Shown one piece after another: positions 18,402-26,641 of a stretch of 64,000 nt of DNA. The stretch comes from Pedobacter duraquae (GTDB lineage Bacteria; Bacteroidota; Bacteroidia; Sphingobacteriales; Sphingobacteriaceae): the NCBI RefSeq assembly GCF_004362245.1, contig NZ_SNWM01000001.1, forward strand, positions 1,302,001-1,366,000, read 5' to 3'. Position 1 is the first letter of the stretch. Each line of letters opens with the position of its first letter. The position numbers and the translations under genes were made by a program. A model generated the notes under the pieces. The model was given only the letters and a program-made list of their open reading frames with translations, was not told the DNA's origin and searched no databases.

Positions 18402-18662
18402 TGTAGAATTTGGAAATATCAGATGAAATACAAAAATAAGAAGAAAAAAGACATAATCTATGAGGAAAATTCAGCGCCAGCTGCCGTAGTTTTATAAAGA
18501 GACTTATTCTTCTGTTTAGCTGAAACTTATGCCAGATAAACTCCAGACCTCACCAGAAAATCTGCTAACGCAACTCCAGGAAGACTTATAACATAATGTT
18601 TTGAACAGTCACAATAAAAAGTGTTAAAATATGTTAATAGTGTATAGTAAATCAAAAGAGGA
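18402..18662. other. Intergenic stretch upstream of valS, nothing recognised
   Basis: AT-rich, with no long frame and no clear RNA fold by eye. It may hold the valS leader and promoter, but I could not find an exact TANNTTTG box or a T-box-like element. Confidence 0.5.
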
Positions 18663-18749
18663 ATGAAATCGATCAAGGTATTTACGTTTTCAAACATTGT
18701 GATGAGAAGACTGGGATTAACCAGAATCTACTACTGGTTCAATAAGTAA
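18663..18749 (+). CDS. Possible 28-aa peptide
   Basis: The ATG at 18663 lies right after AGAGGA. The predicted peptide is MKSIKVFTFSNIVMRRLG followed by an aromatic, basic end (IYYWFNK). It is cationic and amphipathic, without a signal. The codon series is plausible, but a frame this short can arise by chance. No function assigned. Confidence 0.3.
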   Translation: MKSIKVFTFSNIVMRRLGLTRIYYWFNK

Positions 18750-18848
18750 TATTTTCATTAGACATTGGCATAGTTTAATTCAATTTTATTAATTTCAGTC
18801 TTTATTGCCTTTGGCAAATGACTAACTAAATTTGAAGAAAACTAAATC

Positions 18849-20888
18849 ATGATGAAACTTCAACAGCTCAAAAGCTATTTCGCACTCTTGGGTGTGGTAG
18901 CGGCAAGCTTCTCGGCAAACGCCCAGGTTCCAAAAAAATTAATCGATCCTGCCAACATGGATCTTACTGTTAAACCAGGCGACGATTTCTACAGGTACGC
19001 CAGTGGAAATTGGGTTAAAAACAATCCAGTTCCGGCTAAAGAAACCCGCTGGGGAAGCTTTAACGAATTACGCGACTTCAATATCAACGCTGTAAAAGGC
19101 CTTGTAGAGGAAGCCGCAGCTGACAAATCTGCTCCTGCAGGTTCAGTAAAACGCAGAGTGGGCGATTTTTACGCTGCTGCGATGGATAGCTTAACTATCG
19201 AAAAACTAGGGTATACGCCAATCAAAGCAGATCTGGAAAAAATCAGTCAGATTCAGACTATCCCTCAGGTGGTAGATCAGGTAATCTATATGCGTACGTC
19301 AGGCATTGGTGGCCCGATGTTCGGATTCGGTATTACGCAGGATAGAAAGAACGTAAATAAATATCTTCCTTCTTTAGGTCAGGGTGGTACAACATTGCCA
19401 GACCGTGATTACTATTTGAAAGATGATGCGCGTTCAGTAAAAATTCGCGAGGCTTATTTGACCTATATGACTACATTATTTAGTCTGACGGGAAGTACAC
19501 CAGATGCCGCAAAACAAAAAGCTGCGACTGTAATGGGCATCGAGAAACAATTTGCAGAGGCGCAAATGAGCCGTCTGGAAATGCGTGATCCATACAAAAC
19601 CTATAACAAGTTTGCTGTTGCAGAATTCAGCAAAACGACACCAGATTTAAATTGGGCAGTTTTGTTCCCTAAATTTAAAGTAAACGGGCAAGATACTGTG
19701 CTGGTATCTTCACCAAAATTCTTTGTAAGCCTTGACGGCATGCTCAAAAGCATTCCTGTAGCAGATTGGAAAACATATCTGGAGTGGAATTTATTGAAAG
19801 GTTCTGCATCTAACTTAAGTTCTCCTTTTGTTAAAGCAAGCTTTGCATTCAATCAGGCACAAACAGGTCAGCGTGTGCAGACTCCAAGATGGCAGAGAAT
19901 GTCGTCATTGACTGACGGCGCAATTGGTGAGTTGCTTGGCCAGTTGTATGTTGCCAAATATTTTAAACCAGAGGCGAAAGCAAGGATGACAGAGTTGATT
20001 ACCAACCTGCGTGCAGCATTCGAAATCCGTATTAAGGGATTAGAATGGATGAGTCCTGAGACTAAGGAAAAGGCGTTAGCTAAGCTACACGCGTTCTTAC
20101 CTAAAATCGGATATCCTGATAAGTGGAAAAACTATGATGGCTTAGTAATTAATCGTGATACGTATTTCCAAAATCTGCGTAATGTAGGTGCATGGGGCTA
20201 TACAGAAATGTTAGACCAATTGGGCAAACCTGTTGACCGTACACGCTTTGGTATGACGCCTCCTACTGTAAATGCATACTACAGCCCGACAATGAACGAA
20301 ATCGTATTCCCTGCTGGGATCTTACAGTTTCCTTTCTTTGCACCAAACGCCGATGATGCTGTAAATTATGGTGGTATTGGTGCTGTGATTGGTCACGAAA
20401 TGTCACATGGTTTTGATGATTCAGGAAGTCAGTACGACAAAGACGGTAACCTTAAAAATTGGTGGACAGCAGAAGACCGCGCTAAATTTGATGCAAAAAC
20501 AAAAGCGTTAGGTGAGCAATTTGATGCGTATACCGTATTAGATACTGTGCATGTAATTGGTAAACTGACAATGGGTGAAAACATCGGTGACCTAGGTGGT
20601 TTGAACGCTGCATATACTGCCTTCAAAATGACTAAACAAGGTCAGTCGAACACCAAAATTGACGGATTTACTCCTGATCAACGTTTCTTCCTGTCTTGGG
20701 CACAAGTTTGGAGAGGAAATATCCTTCCTGAAAGTGCTGCTCAACTGATCAAAACAGATCCACACTCTCCGGGAGAATTCAGAACGATCGGTGCTCCGGT
20801 AAATATGGACGCATGGTATAAAGCGTTTGATGTGAAACCTGGTGATAAACTATACAAGAAACCAGAGGATAGAATCCGCATGTGGTAA
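18849..20888 (+). CDS. M13-family metallopeptidase (neprilysin/PepO type)
   Basis: 679 aa. A signal peptide (LKSYFALLGVVAASFSANAQ) is followed by the M13 N-terminal helical domain beginning DDFYRYASGNWVKNNPVPA and the catalytic domain with NAYYSPTMNEIVFPAGIL, zinc motif HEMSH (in VIGHEMSHGFDD) near residue 515 and ENIGDLGGL carrying the third zinc ligand. The C-terminus ends RIRMW, typical of the family. It cleaves short peptides in the periplasm. There are two adjacent ATG codons (18849 and 18852). It is monocistronic with a strong terminator. Confidence 0.95.
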   Translation: MMKLQQLKSYFALLGVVAASFSANAQVPKKLIDPANMDLTVKPGDDFYRYASGNWVKNNPVPAKETRWGSFNELRDFNINAVKGLVEEAAADKSAPAGSVKRRVGDFYAAAMDSLTIEKLGYTPIKADLEKISQIQTIPQVVDQVIYMRTSGIGGPMFGFGITQDRKNVNKYLPSLGQGGTTLPDRDYYLKDDARSVKIREAYLTYMTTLFSLTGSTPDAAKQKAATVMGIEKQFAEAQMSRLEMRDPYKTYNKFAVAEFSKTTPDLNWAVLFPKFKVNGQDTVLVSSPKFFVSLDGMLKSIPVADWKTYLEWNLLKGSASNLSSPFVKASFAFNQAQTGQRVQTPRWQRMSSLTDGAIGELLGQLYVAKYFKPEAKARMTELITNLRAAFEIRIKGLEWMSPETKEKALAKLHAFLPKIGYPDKWKNYDGLVINRDTYFQNLRNVGAWGYTEMLDQLGKPVDRTRFGMTPPTVNAYYSPTMNEIVFPAGILQFPFFAPNADDAVNYGGIGAVIGHEMSHGFDDSGSQYDKDGNLKNWWTAEDRAKFDAKTKALGEQFDAYTVLDTVHVIGKLTMGENIGDLGGLNAAYTAFKMTKQGQSNTKIDGFTPDQRFFLSWAQVWRGNILPESAAQLIKTDPHSPGEFRTIGAPVNMDAWYKAFDVKPGDKLYKKPEDRIRMW

Positions 20889-20898
20889 TCTTAATTAA

Positions 20899-20946
20899 GC
20901 ACAAAAAAACGGCCTTGAATGAATTTTCAAGGCCGTTTTTTTGTGC
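20899..20946. terminator. Bidirectional intrinsic terminator
   Basis: ACGGCCTTGAA (20909-20919) pairs with TTCAAGGCCGT (20926-20936). The stem extends through A7/T7 runs to GCAC/GTGC. It lies between the converging M13 peptidase and SGNH hydrolase genes. Confidence 0.9.
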
Positions 20947-20952
20947 AATTGT

Positions 20953-21651
20953 TTACCGACTAATTGCCTGTTGCATCATTGACTCTATGCCCAAGTAAAT
21001 CTCATTTGCCATCCTTTCCATTCCTAGATCTCCGGGATGACCGGCTACAGCCTGATTAGTTATTTTGTAGGGAGTGCCGTCAACAGACATTACTGTGGCC
21101 CCTAGGAAAGATACGTTTTCAGTAATATCCAGCTGCGAAAGTTTTACAAAAGGAATGTTGTGTTGCTTAGCAACCTGTGCGAGGACAATGTTTACTGGTA
21201 TATTATTCCAGAAAGTACCGGTAATTAATATTTTAGACTTGGGAAGTTTAACTTGTATATAGTCTATCATTTGATATAGTGATGTGTTCAGACCACTCAA
21301 ATCCTGTACATTTTCACCCAGGCGTATCACAACAACAAACGGATTCTGGTTTAGATAAGAATCAAGAGTTGACAAATCAAATGTTTTATGATTCCCCTCC
21401 CATGCGGAGATATTTACAGGTATCACCGGCATTCCGAGTCTTGCTTCCAGCACGTGGACATAATCTTTATCTTTTGAACTTGCAGCCATTCCCCAATTGC
21501 CATACCAGCCGATTTCAGCATTGGGCGCATGGATTGTCATGCTATTACCGAGAATAAGGACCTTTTTTTCTGACTGTTCAACTTGTTTTTTACATGAACA
21601 GATGATGACAAGCAATAATACTACTGCAGTATTTCTAAAATTCTGATACAT
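20953..21651 (-). CDS. SGNH/GDSL-type lipoprotein hydrolase
   Basis: 232 aa. It has a lipoprotein signal with lipobox near IICSC followed by KK. Block I reads ILGNSMT, with the nucleophile Ser in a GNSxT setting instead of GDS. An Asn/Gly region (RLGENVQDLS) follows, and the terminal block is GHPGDLGMERMA, where Asp-x-x-His is replaced by a nearby His-Pro-Gly-Asp. It probably hydrolyses an ester on a polysaccharide or lipid at the cell envelope; the substrate is unknown. Confidence 0.75.
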   Translation of the reverse strand: MYQNFRNTAVVLLLVIICSCKKQVEQSEKKVLILGNSMTIHAPNAEIGWYGNWGMAASSKDKDYVHVLEARLGMPVIPVNISAWEGNHKTFDLSTLDSYLNQNPFVVVIRLGENVQDLSGLNTSLYQMIDYIQVKLPKSKILITGTFWNNIPVNIVLAQVAKQHNIPFVKLSQLDITENVSFLGATVMSVDGTPYKITNQAVAGHPGDLGMERMANEIYLGIESMMQQAISR

Positions 21652-21707
21652 TATAAGCCCCGTTTTTCACGAGGCCTAAGATGTGAAAATTCCAGACTAT
21701 TTGCTAA

Positions 21708-22397
21708 CTAAAATTTATAACCTACCCCAACTCCAAGTAGCCATGGTTTAATTTTAACATCAGCCTGGATATTGCTCAATACAGGTGCGAGTGACGGATT
21801 TGTTCCAGGTGTTAGATTGGAAGCATCCACTGTGGCTGTAGTATTTAGAAAGATCTTTTTCAGATCAATATTCAAAAAAACGTTTTTCGCAATATCAAAG
21901 TCAAAACCAGCTTGTGCAGCGAAAGCAAATTTATCTTTATAAGACACTTCTTTTACCGTTGGTCCAGCATCGGCGCTATAGAATATCGTGTAATTAACAC
22001 CGGCACCTAAATAAGGATTGAATTTTCCTATTGGCATATGGTATTGGAACGTCAATGTTGGCGGAAGCAACCATACCTTCCCTAAATTTACATCAGCGGA
22101 CCCCGGGCCACCTATGGCACTCAAATTTGAGCCTGCAGTACTAACTTTATGTCGCGTTGTACCCAAAATCAACTCCGCCGCGAAATGACGGTTGAAGAAA
22201 TACGTGAAATCCAATTCAGGTATAAAAGAGTTCGAGATCTTCGCATCTCCCCCGATAACACCTATCGTTGCACTTTCCTGTGGTATTACGGCTACACCGC
22301 GTAGCCTGATTCTCCATTGTTCTGTGGTGTTTGCAGTCTGACTAAATACTTGCATTCCGGCAACCAGAAGGGTCGCCAATACGATTAACCTTTTCAT
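21708..22397 (-). CDS. OmpW-family outer-membrane beta-barrel protein
   Basis: 229 aa from ATG 22397, which gives a clean signal peptide (MKRLIVLATLLVAGMQVFSQ). Eight-strand barrel features are present: alternating strands, PELDFTYFFNRHFAAELI, HKVS near the OmpW TRH region, LLPPTLTFQYHM, FNPYLGAGVNYT, and a C-terminal aromatic (VGVGYKF). OmpW proteins form small hydrophobic channels. A start eight residues earlier (22421) is less likely because it adds polar residues before the signal. Confidence 0.85.
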   Translation of the reverse strand: MKRLIVLATLLVAGMQVFSQTANTTEQWRIRLRGVAVIPQESATIGVIGGDAKISNSFIPELDFTYFFNRHFAAELILGTTRHKVSTAGSNLSAIGGPGSADVNLGKVWLLPPTLTFQYHMPIGKFNPYLGAGVNYTIFYSADAGPTVKEVSYKDKFAFAAQAGFDFDIAKNVFLNIDLKKIFLNTTATVDASNLTPGTNPSLAPVLSNIQADVKIKPWLLGVGVGYKF

Positions 22398-22466
22398 AAT
22401 AACTTCGTTTATTTGCAACAAAGCTATTCCTGTTACCCCTGCTAAAAAATGTACTTCAACATCATT

Positions 22467-22817
22467 TTATGTGATATCAGGCAGGTAAAGTGCTTGTAAT
22501 TTCTTAGGCAATTTCGCGAGTACCAATTCCCTTGAACGGGTAATAAGCACCTTCAGTTCGCGGTCGGTCACTACTTCAATATCCTGAAGTGTTATCCACT
22601 GCCCTTTTGCAAAATGCGCAGCCTGTCGAATACCATCTCTTGCAACGAGATCATTGAACTCCTCGGGCTCGCACTTAAAGGAGATTGTTCCTTCATCAAG
22701 TGATGCAATCACATAAATTTTTTCGTGGATTAAAAAGCACAAATGTTCTCCCCATTTCAAATCTTCAGTGGTACCCGGTAAACCCAGGCAAAAGGTGCGG
22801 AACATTTCAATATCCAT
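22467..22817 (-). CDS. MmcQ/YjbR-family DNA-binding-like protein
   Basis: 116 aa with the CyaY-like fold pattern of the family: CLGLPGTTEDLKWGEHLCFLI, YVIASLDEGTISFKC, and the terminal KGQWITLQDI followed by an L-rich helix. The family is named for DNA binding, but its role is not established. It is divergent from mnmD, 53 bases between starts. Confidence 0.85.
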   Translation of the reverse strand: MDIEMFRTFCLGLPGTTEDLKWGEHLCFLIHEKIYVIASLDEGTISFKCEPEEFNDLVARDGIRQAAHFAKGQWITLQDIEVVTDRELKVLITRSRELVLAKLPKKLQALYLPDIT

Positions 22818-22856
22818 ATTCAGGTTTTTAAATGTTAAATTTAAGCAGCTTTAGTT

Positions 22857-22864
22857 TAATTTTG
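22857..22864 (+). promoter_or_regulatory. -7 promoter box of mnmD
   Basis: TAATTTTG fits TANNTTTG and ends 6 bases before ATG 22871. Its position supports that start over an ATG at 22832, which would lie upstream of the box. Confidence 0.45.
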
Positions 22865-22870
22865 ACAGAA

Positions 22871-23539
22871 ATGAATAAAATTATCCTTACTGCCGACGGC
22901 TCCAACACGTTATATAACGAAACTATTGGTGAACACTACCATTCTACGCATGGGGCGTTACAGGAAAGTCTGCATGTATTTATCGATGCCGGACTAAAAG
23001 CTGCCGCAGCGAAATTCGGCGATCAGGAATTATCAGTGTTAGAGGTCGGATTCGGAACAGGATTGAATTTTATCCTGACATTGGATTATGCTGTTAAGGA
23101 AAAATTGCGTGTAAATTATATATCGCTGGAAGTATTTCCCCTGACTAAAGAAGAATTTCAAAGTACTGGATACGACAAATATGTTGCTCCTGAGATCTGG
23201 CAGGCTCTGGCTGCCAGTTACCCGGAATGTATCAATCGGGAATTGGAGCTGCTTCCAAATCAATCCCTAAAGGTCGTCCATACCAGTCTTCAGGAATTCA
23301 AACCACTTGAGCGCTATAATCTTTTATATTACGATGCTTTCTCAGTGCGGCATCAACCAGAGATGTGGACAGAAGAGGTTATCGGACATGCTGCATCACT
23401 TTTAATTCCCGGTGGAATATTTGTCACTTATGCAATTACCGGTCACCTTAAACGCGCACTTAAAAGTTTCGGATTTAGCATCGAGAAATTACCTGGTGCC
23501 CCGGGAAAACGCGAAATGCTGCGCGCCACAAAATTGTAG
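22871..23539 (+). CDS. mnmD: tRNA (5-methylaminomethyl-2-thiouridine)(34) methyltransferase
   Basis: 222 aa from ATG 22871 (MNKIILTADGSNTLYNE). SAM-binding motif I is VLEVGFGTGLNF. The family segment ETIGEHYHSTHGALQES and YYDAFSVRHQPEMW are present. It matches the MnmC methyltransferase half only; the FAD oxidoreductase half of E. coli MnmC is absent, as is usual outside Proteobacteria. It completes mnm5s2U at the wobble position of several tRNAs. Confidence 0.92.
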   Translation: MNKIILTADGSNTLYNETIGEHYHSTHGALQESLHVFIDAGLKAAAAKFGDQELSVLEVGFGTGLNFILTLDYAVKEKLRVNYISLEVFPLTKEEFQSTGYDKYVAPEIWQALAASYPECINRELELLPNQSLKVVHTSLQEFKPLERYNLLYYDAFSVRHQPEMWTEEVIGHAASLLIPGGIFVTYAITGHLKRALKSFGFSIEKLPGAPGKREMLRATKL

Positions 23540-23645
23540 ACAAACTGTCAATTAATATCAAAATACCTGGTACACAAAACCGGGTGCACCATCCATTTGT
23601 TAGAACCTCGCGCCACTTGGGGCGTAGCTTATTTACAAATTTCAT

Positions 23646-24593
23646 ATGGATTATAGAAAATTAGGAAATAGTGACCTTATGGTTTCTCCGATAACATTCG
23701 GAGGTAACGTATTCGGATGGACAATTGACGAAAAGACATCATTTGAAATCCTCGATGCTTTTGTAGGATCAGGATTTAATTTTATAGATACCGCAGATGT
23801 GTATTCGCGCTGGAAACCGGGCAATCAAGGTGGAGAGTCAGAAACTATCATTGGTAAATGGATGAAAGATAGAAATAACCGTAAGGATATCATTCTATCC
23901 ACGAAGGTAGGTTCAGATATGGGTGATGGTAAAAGTCTAAAGAAGGCGTATATACTAAAAGCTGTAGATGCATCTTTACAGCGACTGCAAACAGATTACA
24001 TTGATCTTTATTTTTCTCATTTCGATGATGAGACAACACCTGTACAGGAAACACTTGAAGCATATGACGAGCTGATTAAAGCTGGAAAAGTTCGGTGGAT
24101 CGGCGCGTCGAACTTCTCCAAAGAACGCCTTGTTGAATCTTTAGAAACCAGCAAAAAACTAAGTCTCCCAAAATATCAGGTATACCAGCCTGAGTACAAC
24201 CTTTACAACAGAGCTAAATTTGAGCAGGACTTTGAGCAGATTGTGTTGGATAATCAAATTGGCGTGATCAATTATTACGCGTTAGCCAGCGGATTCTTAA
24301 CCGGCAAATACCGGTCTGAGGCCGACCTGAATAAAAGTCAGCGTGGAGGCGGTGTAAAAGACTTCTTAAATGAAAGGGGATTTAAAATTTTAAAAGCTTT
24401 GGACGAAGTTTCCGAGCAATATAATGCTACGCCTGCGAGTGTGGCTATCGCCTGGCTGATTGCACGCCCGTCAATTACGGCCCCAATTGCCAGCGTAACG
24501 AGCACGTCACAACTGAAAGATCTGGTGGCAGCAGCGAGCCTAAAACTCAGCAATGATGACATCGATATACTTGACGATGCAAGTGCATCCTAG
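23646..24593 (+). CDS. Aldo/keto reductase
   Basis: 315 aa (beta/alpha)8 barrel. The catalytic tetrad is visible: Asp and Tyr in FIDTADVYSRW, Lys in LSTKVGSD, His in YFSHFDD. The NADPH-binding part near the C-terminus reads PITAPIASVTSTSQL. It belongs to the AKR11/12-like general stress group and reduces aldehydes with NADPH; the natural substrate cannot be told. Single gene. Confidence 0.9.
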   Translation: MDYRKLGNSDLMVSPITFGGNVFGWTIDEKTSFEILDAFVGSGFNFIDTADVYSRWKPGNQGGESETIIGKWMKDRNNRKDIILSTKVGSDMGDGKSLKKAYILKAVDASLQRLQTDYIDLYFSHFDDETTPVQETLEAYDELIKAGKVRWIGASNFSKERLVESLETSKKLSLPKYQVYQPEYNLYNRAKFEQDFEQIVLDNQIGVINYYALASGFLTGKYRSEADLNKSQRGGGVKDFLNERGFKILKALDEVSEQYNATPASVAIAWLIARPSITAPIASVTSTSQLKDLVAAASLKLSNDDIDILDDASAS

Positions 24594-24621
24594 GGTTCAA
24601 TTAATTTTGTAGCTTTAAATA

Positions 24622-24644
24622 CCCTGCCATCTAAACTGGCAGGG
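24622..24644 (+). terminator. Probable terminator after the aldo/keto reductase gene
   Basis: A perfect stem CCCTGCCA/TGGCAGGG with a 7-base loop. The T-tract after it is weak (CATTTGTCT), so termination may be partial. Confidence 0.55.
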
Positions 24645-24685
24645 CATTTGTCTATCTAGGAAATCCATCTTATTAGGGCTACATT

Positions 24686-25798
24686 ATGAAAGAAATATCA
24701 CTACCATTTATCACCAAGCTTACCATGGTGCTCATCTCACTGATCGCTCTGGTATATATTGCTATACTGGGTCAGACTCTACTGGCACCATTTCTCGCTT
24801 CTTTCCTGCTCGCTCTACTCCTACTGCCCATGGCAAATTTTATGGAGAATAAATGGCGTTTTAAAAGAGCTATAGCGTCAATAATTTCGGTAGTAATTAT
24901 GATCAGTGTGATCAGTGGTATTATTTATTTTTTTGCTAATCAGCTGAGCGATCTTTGGAACGACTGGCCATTGTTAAAAGTTCAGGTGACGAACTCCTTT
25001 CATGAAGCACAAACATATATCTCCCGTACTTTCCATATTAATACGCAGAAACAGCTAAACTACCTTAATGAAAGCGCTGCCGGCGCCCTGGCAAAAAGTG
25101 CTACGGTAGTTGGCGCCACATTACTTACCGTATCTTCTACCTTTCTTTTTTTAGGGTTTATCCTTTTATTCACCTTCTTCCTGCTCAATTACAGAAGGAT
25201 ATTATATAGGTTTCTAACCTCTGTTTTTGCCGAGGAACACACAGAAAAGGTTGCGGAAATTCTAAGTCAGATTCAACATATCATCAAAAAATACATCATT
25301 GGTTTATTCCTTCAGATGTTGATCGTGACCATACTTATGATCACGATTCTTTCCGTATTGGGTATAAAATATGCTGTATTACTTGGCCTTATTGCTGGAA
25401 TTTTCAATCTAATTCCTTACCTGGGCATCTTTACGGCACTCTTGATCAGCATCCTGATTACTTTTGCTACTGCAACAGGGGCTAAAGTTTTATTAGTACT
25501 TGTCGCGTTCATCGGTGTGCATGCCTTGGATGGTAATATCCTCATGCCACTTGTTGTAGGCTCGAAAGTTAAGATCAATGCATTGTTTGCGTTTATAGGC
25601 ATTGTAGTTGGCGAAATGATCTGGGGCATCTCGGGTATGTTTCTTTGTATCCCTTACCTGGCTATGCTAAAGATCATCTTCGATCGTGTAGATCCTTTAA
25701 AGCCCTGGGGAATCCTATTGGGTGAAGAGCACAATGCAGCAAAAAAGCGCAGGGTTTACCGGATTACAAAAAAGATAAAATTAGAGGAACGGGAATAA
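24686..25798 (+). CDS. AI-2E-family transporter (PerM/YdiK type)
   Basis: 370 aa with about 7-8 membrane helices. Two N-terminal helices are followed by a soluble segment (about 95-155) and a C-terminal helix bundle with the family's FNLIPYLGIF and ALDGNILMPLVVGSKVKINALF. The family includes TqsA, but most members are not autoinducer exporters; some are Na+/H+ antiporters. The substrate is unknown. mazG starts 36 bases downstream, so the two may share a transcript. Confidence 0.88.
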   Translation: MKEISLPFITKLTMVLISLIALVYIAILGQTLLAPFLASFLLALLLLPMANFMENKWRFKRAIASIISVVIMISVISGIIYFFANQLSDLWNDWPLLKVQVTNSFHEAQTYISRTFHINTQKQLNYLNESAAGALAKSATVVGATLLTVSSTFLFLGFILLFTFFLLNYRRILYRFLTSVFAEEHTEKVAEILSQIQHIIKKYIIGLFLQMLIVTILMITILSVLGIKYAVLLGLIAGIFNLIPYLGIFTALLISILITFATATGAKVLLVLVAFIGVHALDGNILMPLVVGSKVKINALFAFIGIVVGEMIWGISGMFLCIPYLAMLKIIFDRVDPLKPWGILLGEEHNAAKKRRVYRITKKIKLEERE

Positions 25799-25834
25799 AT
25801 TACGTTAATTTGCGCCTGCTAAAACCCTTGCAAT

Positions 25835-26641
25835 ATGCCCAATTTTATCCCCCCTACTCCTGCCAATGACGCTGCTACTGGTTTCACCAGGCTACTAACT
25901 GTACTCAATACGTTGCGTACAGAATGTCCCTGGGACAAGAAACAAACCATGGAAAGTTTAAGACATCTCAGCATTGAAGAAACTTATGAGCTTTCTGATG
26001 CCATCATGGAAGGCGATATGCAGGAGATTAAAAAAGAACTTGGCGATGTTATGATGCATCTTGTATTTTATGCGCGTATTGCAGAAGAACAAGGTGCTTT
26101 TGATATTCTCGACGTGCTTAATGGTGTGTGCGAAAAGTTGATTAACAGGCATCCCCATATTTATGGAGATGTAGATGTACAGAACGAAGAAGATGTGAAA
26201 CGAAACTGGGAAAAGATTAAACTTAAGGAGGGTAATAAGTCAGTCCTAGGTGGTGTTCCGGCATCCCTTCCCGCGTTGGTAAAGGCAAGTCGGATTCAGG
26301 AAAAAGCAAGAGGAATTGGTTTTGATTGGGAAGACAAAACCCAGGTATGGGAAAAGGTTGAAGAAGAGCTTCAGGAATTTAAGGATGAATTTAATGTTGT
26401 TGAAAATAGCGCTATTGATGTCGAAAAAGCGGAATCAGAATTTGGCGATTTGCTATTCTCACTGATCAACTACGCGCGCTTTATCAATATCAACCCTGAA
26501 AATGCCCTGGAAAAAACCAATAAAAAATTCATCAAGCGTTTCCAGTATCTGGAAAGCAAGGCGCAGGAAAGCGGAAAGGCTTTACAGGATATGACGCTAG
26601 CAGAAATGGACATTTACTGGAACGAAGCAAAAAAACTTTAA
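25835..26641 (+). CDS. mazG: Nucleoside triphosphate pyrophosphohydrolase MazG
   Basis: 268 aa with two MazG repeats, as in E. coli. The first has the metal-binding EETYEL and KKELGDVMMHLVF; the second has EEELQEF and ESEFGDLLFSLINYARF. The N-terminal ECPWDKKQT is the family signature. It removes pyrophosphate from NTPs and dNTPs as a house-cleaning enzyme. Its TAA stop forms a TTAA with the stop of the opposing DEAD-box relative (4-bp overlap). Confidence 0.94.
   Translation: MPNFIPPTPANDAATGFTRLLTVLNTLRTECPWDKKQTMESLRHLSIEETYELSDAIMEGDMQEIKKELGDVMMHLVFYARIAEEQGAFDILDVLNGVCEKLINRHPHIYGDVDVQNEEDVKRNWEKIKLKEGNKSVLGGVPASLPALVKASRIQEKARGIGFDWEDKTQVWEKVEEELQEFKDEFNVVENSAIDVEKAESEFGDLLFSLINYARFININPENALEKTNKKFIKRFQYLESKAQESGKALQDMTLAEMDIYWNEAKKL

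Noticed and set aside
18402..18662. T-box or other leader RNA upstream of valS
   Set aside because: No T-box sequence or stable fold was visible, and T-boxes are rare in this phylum.
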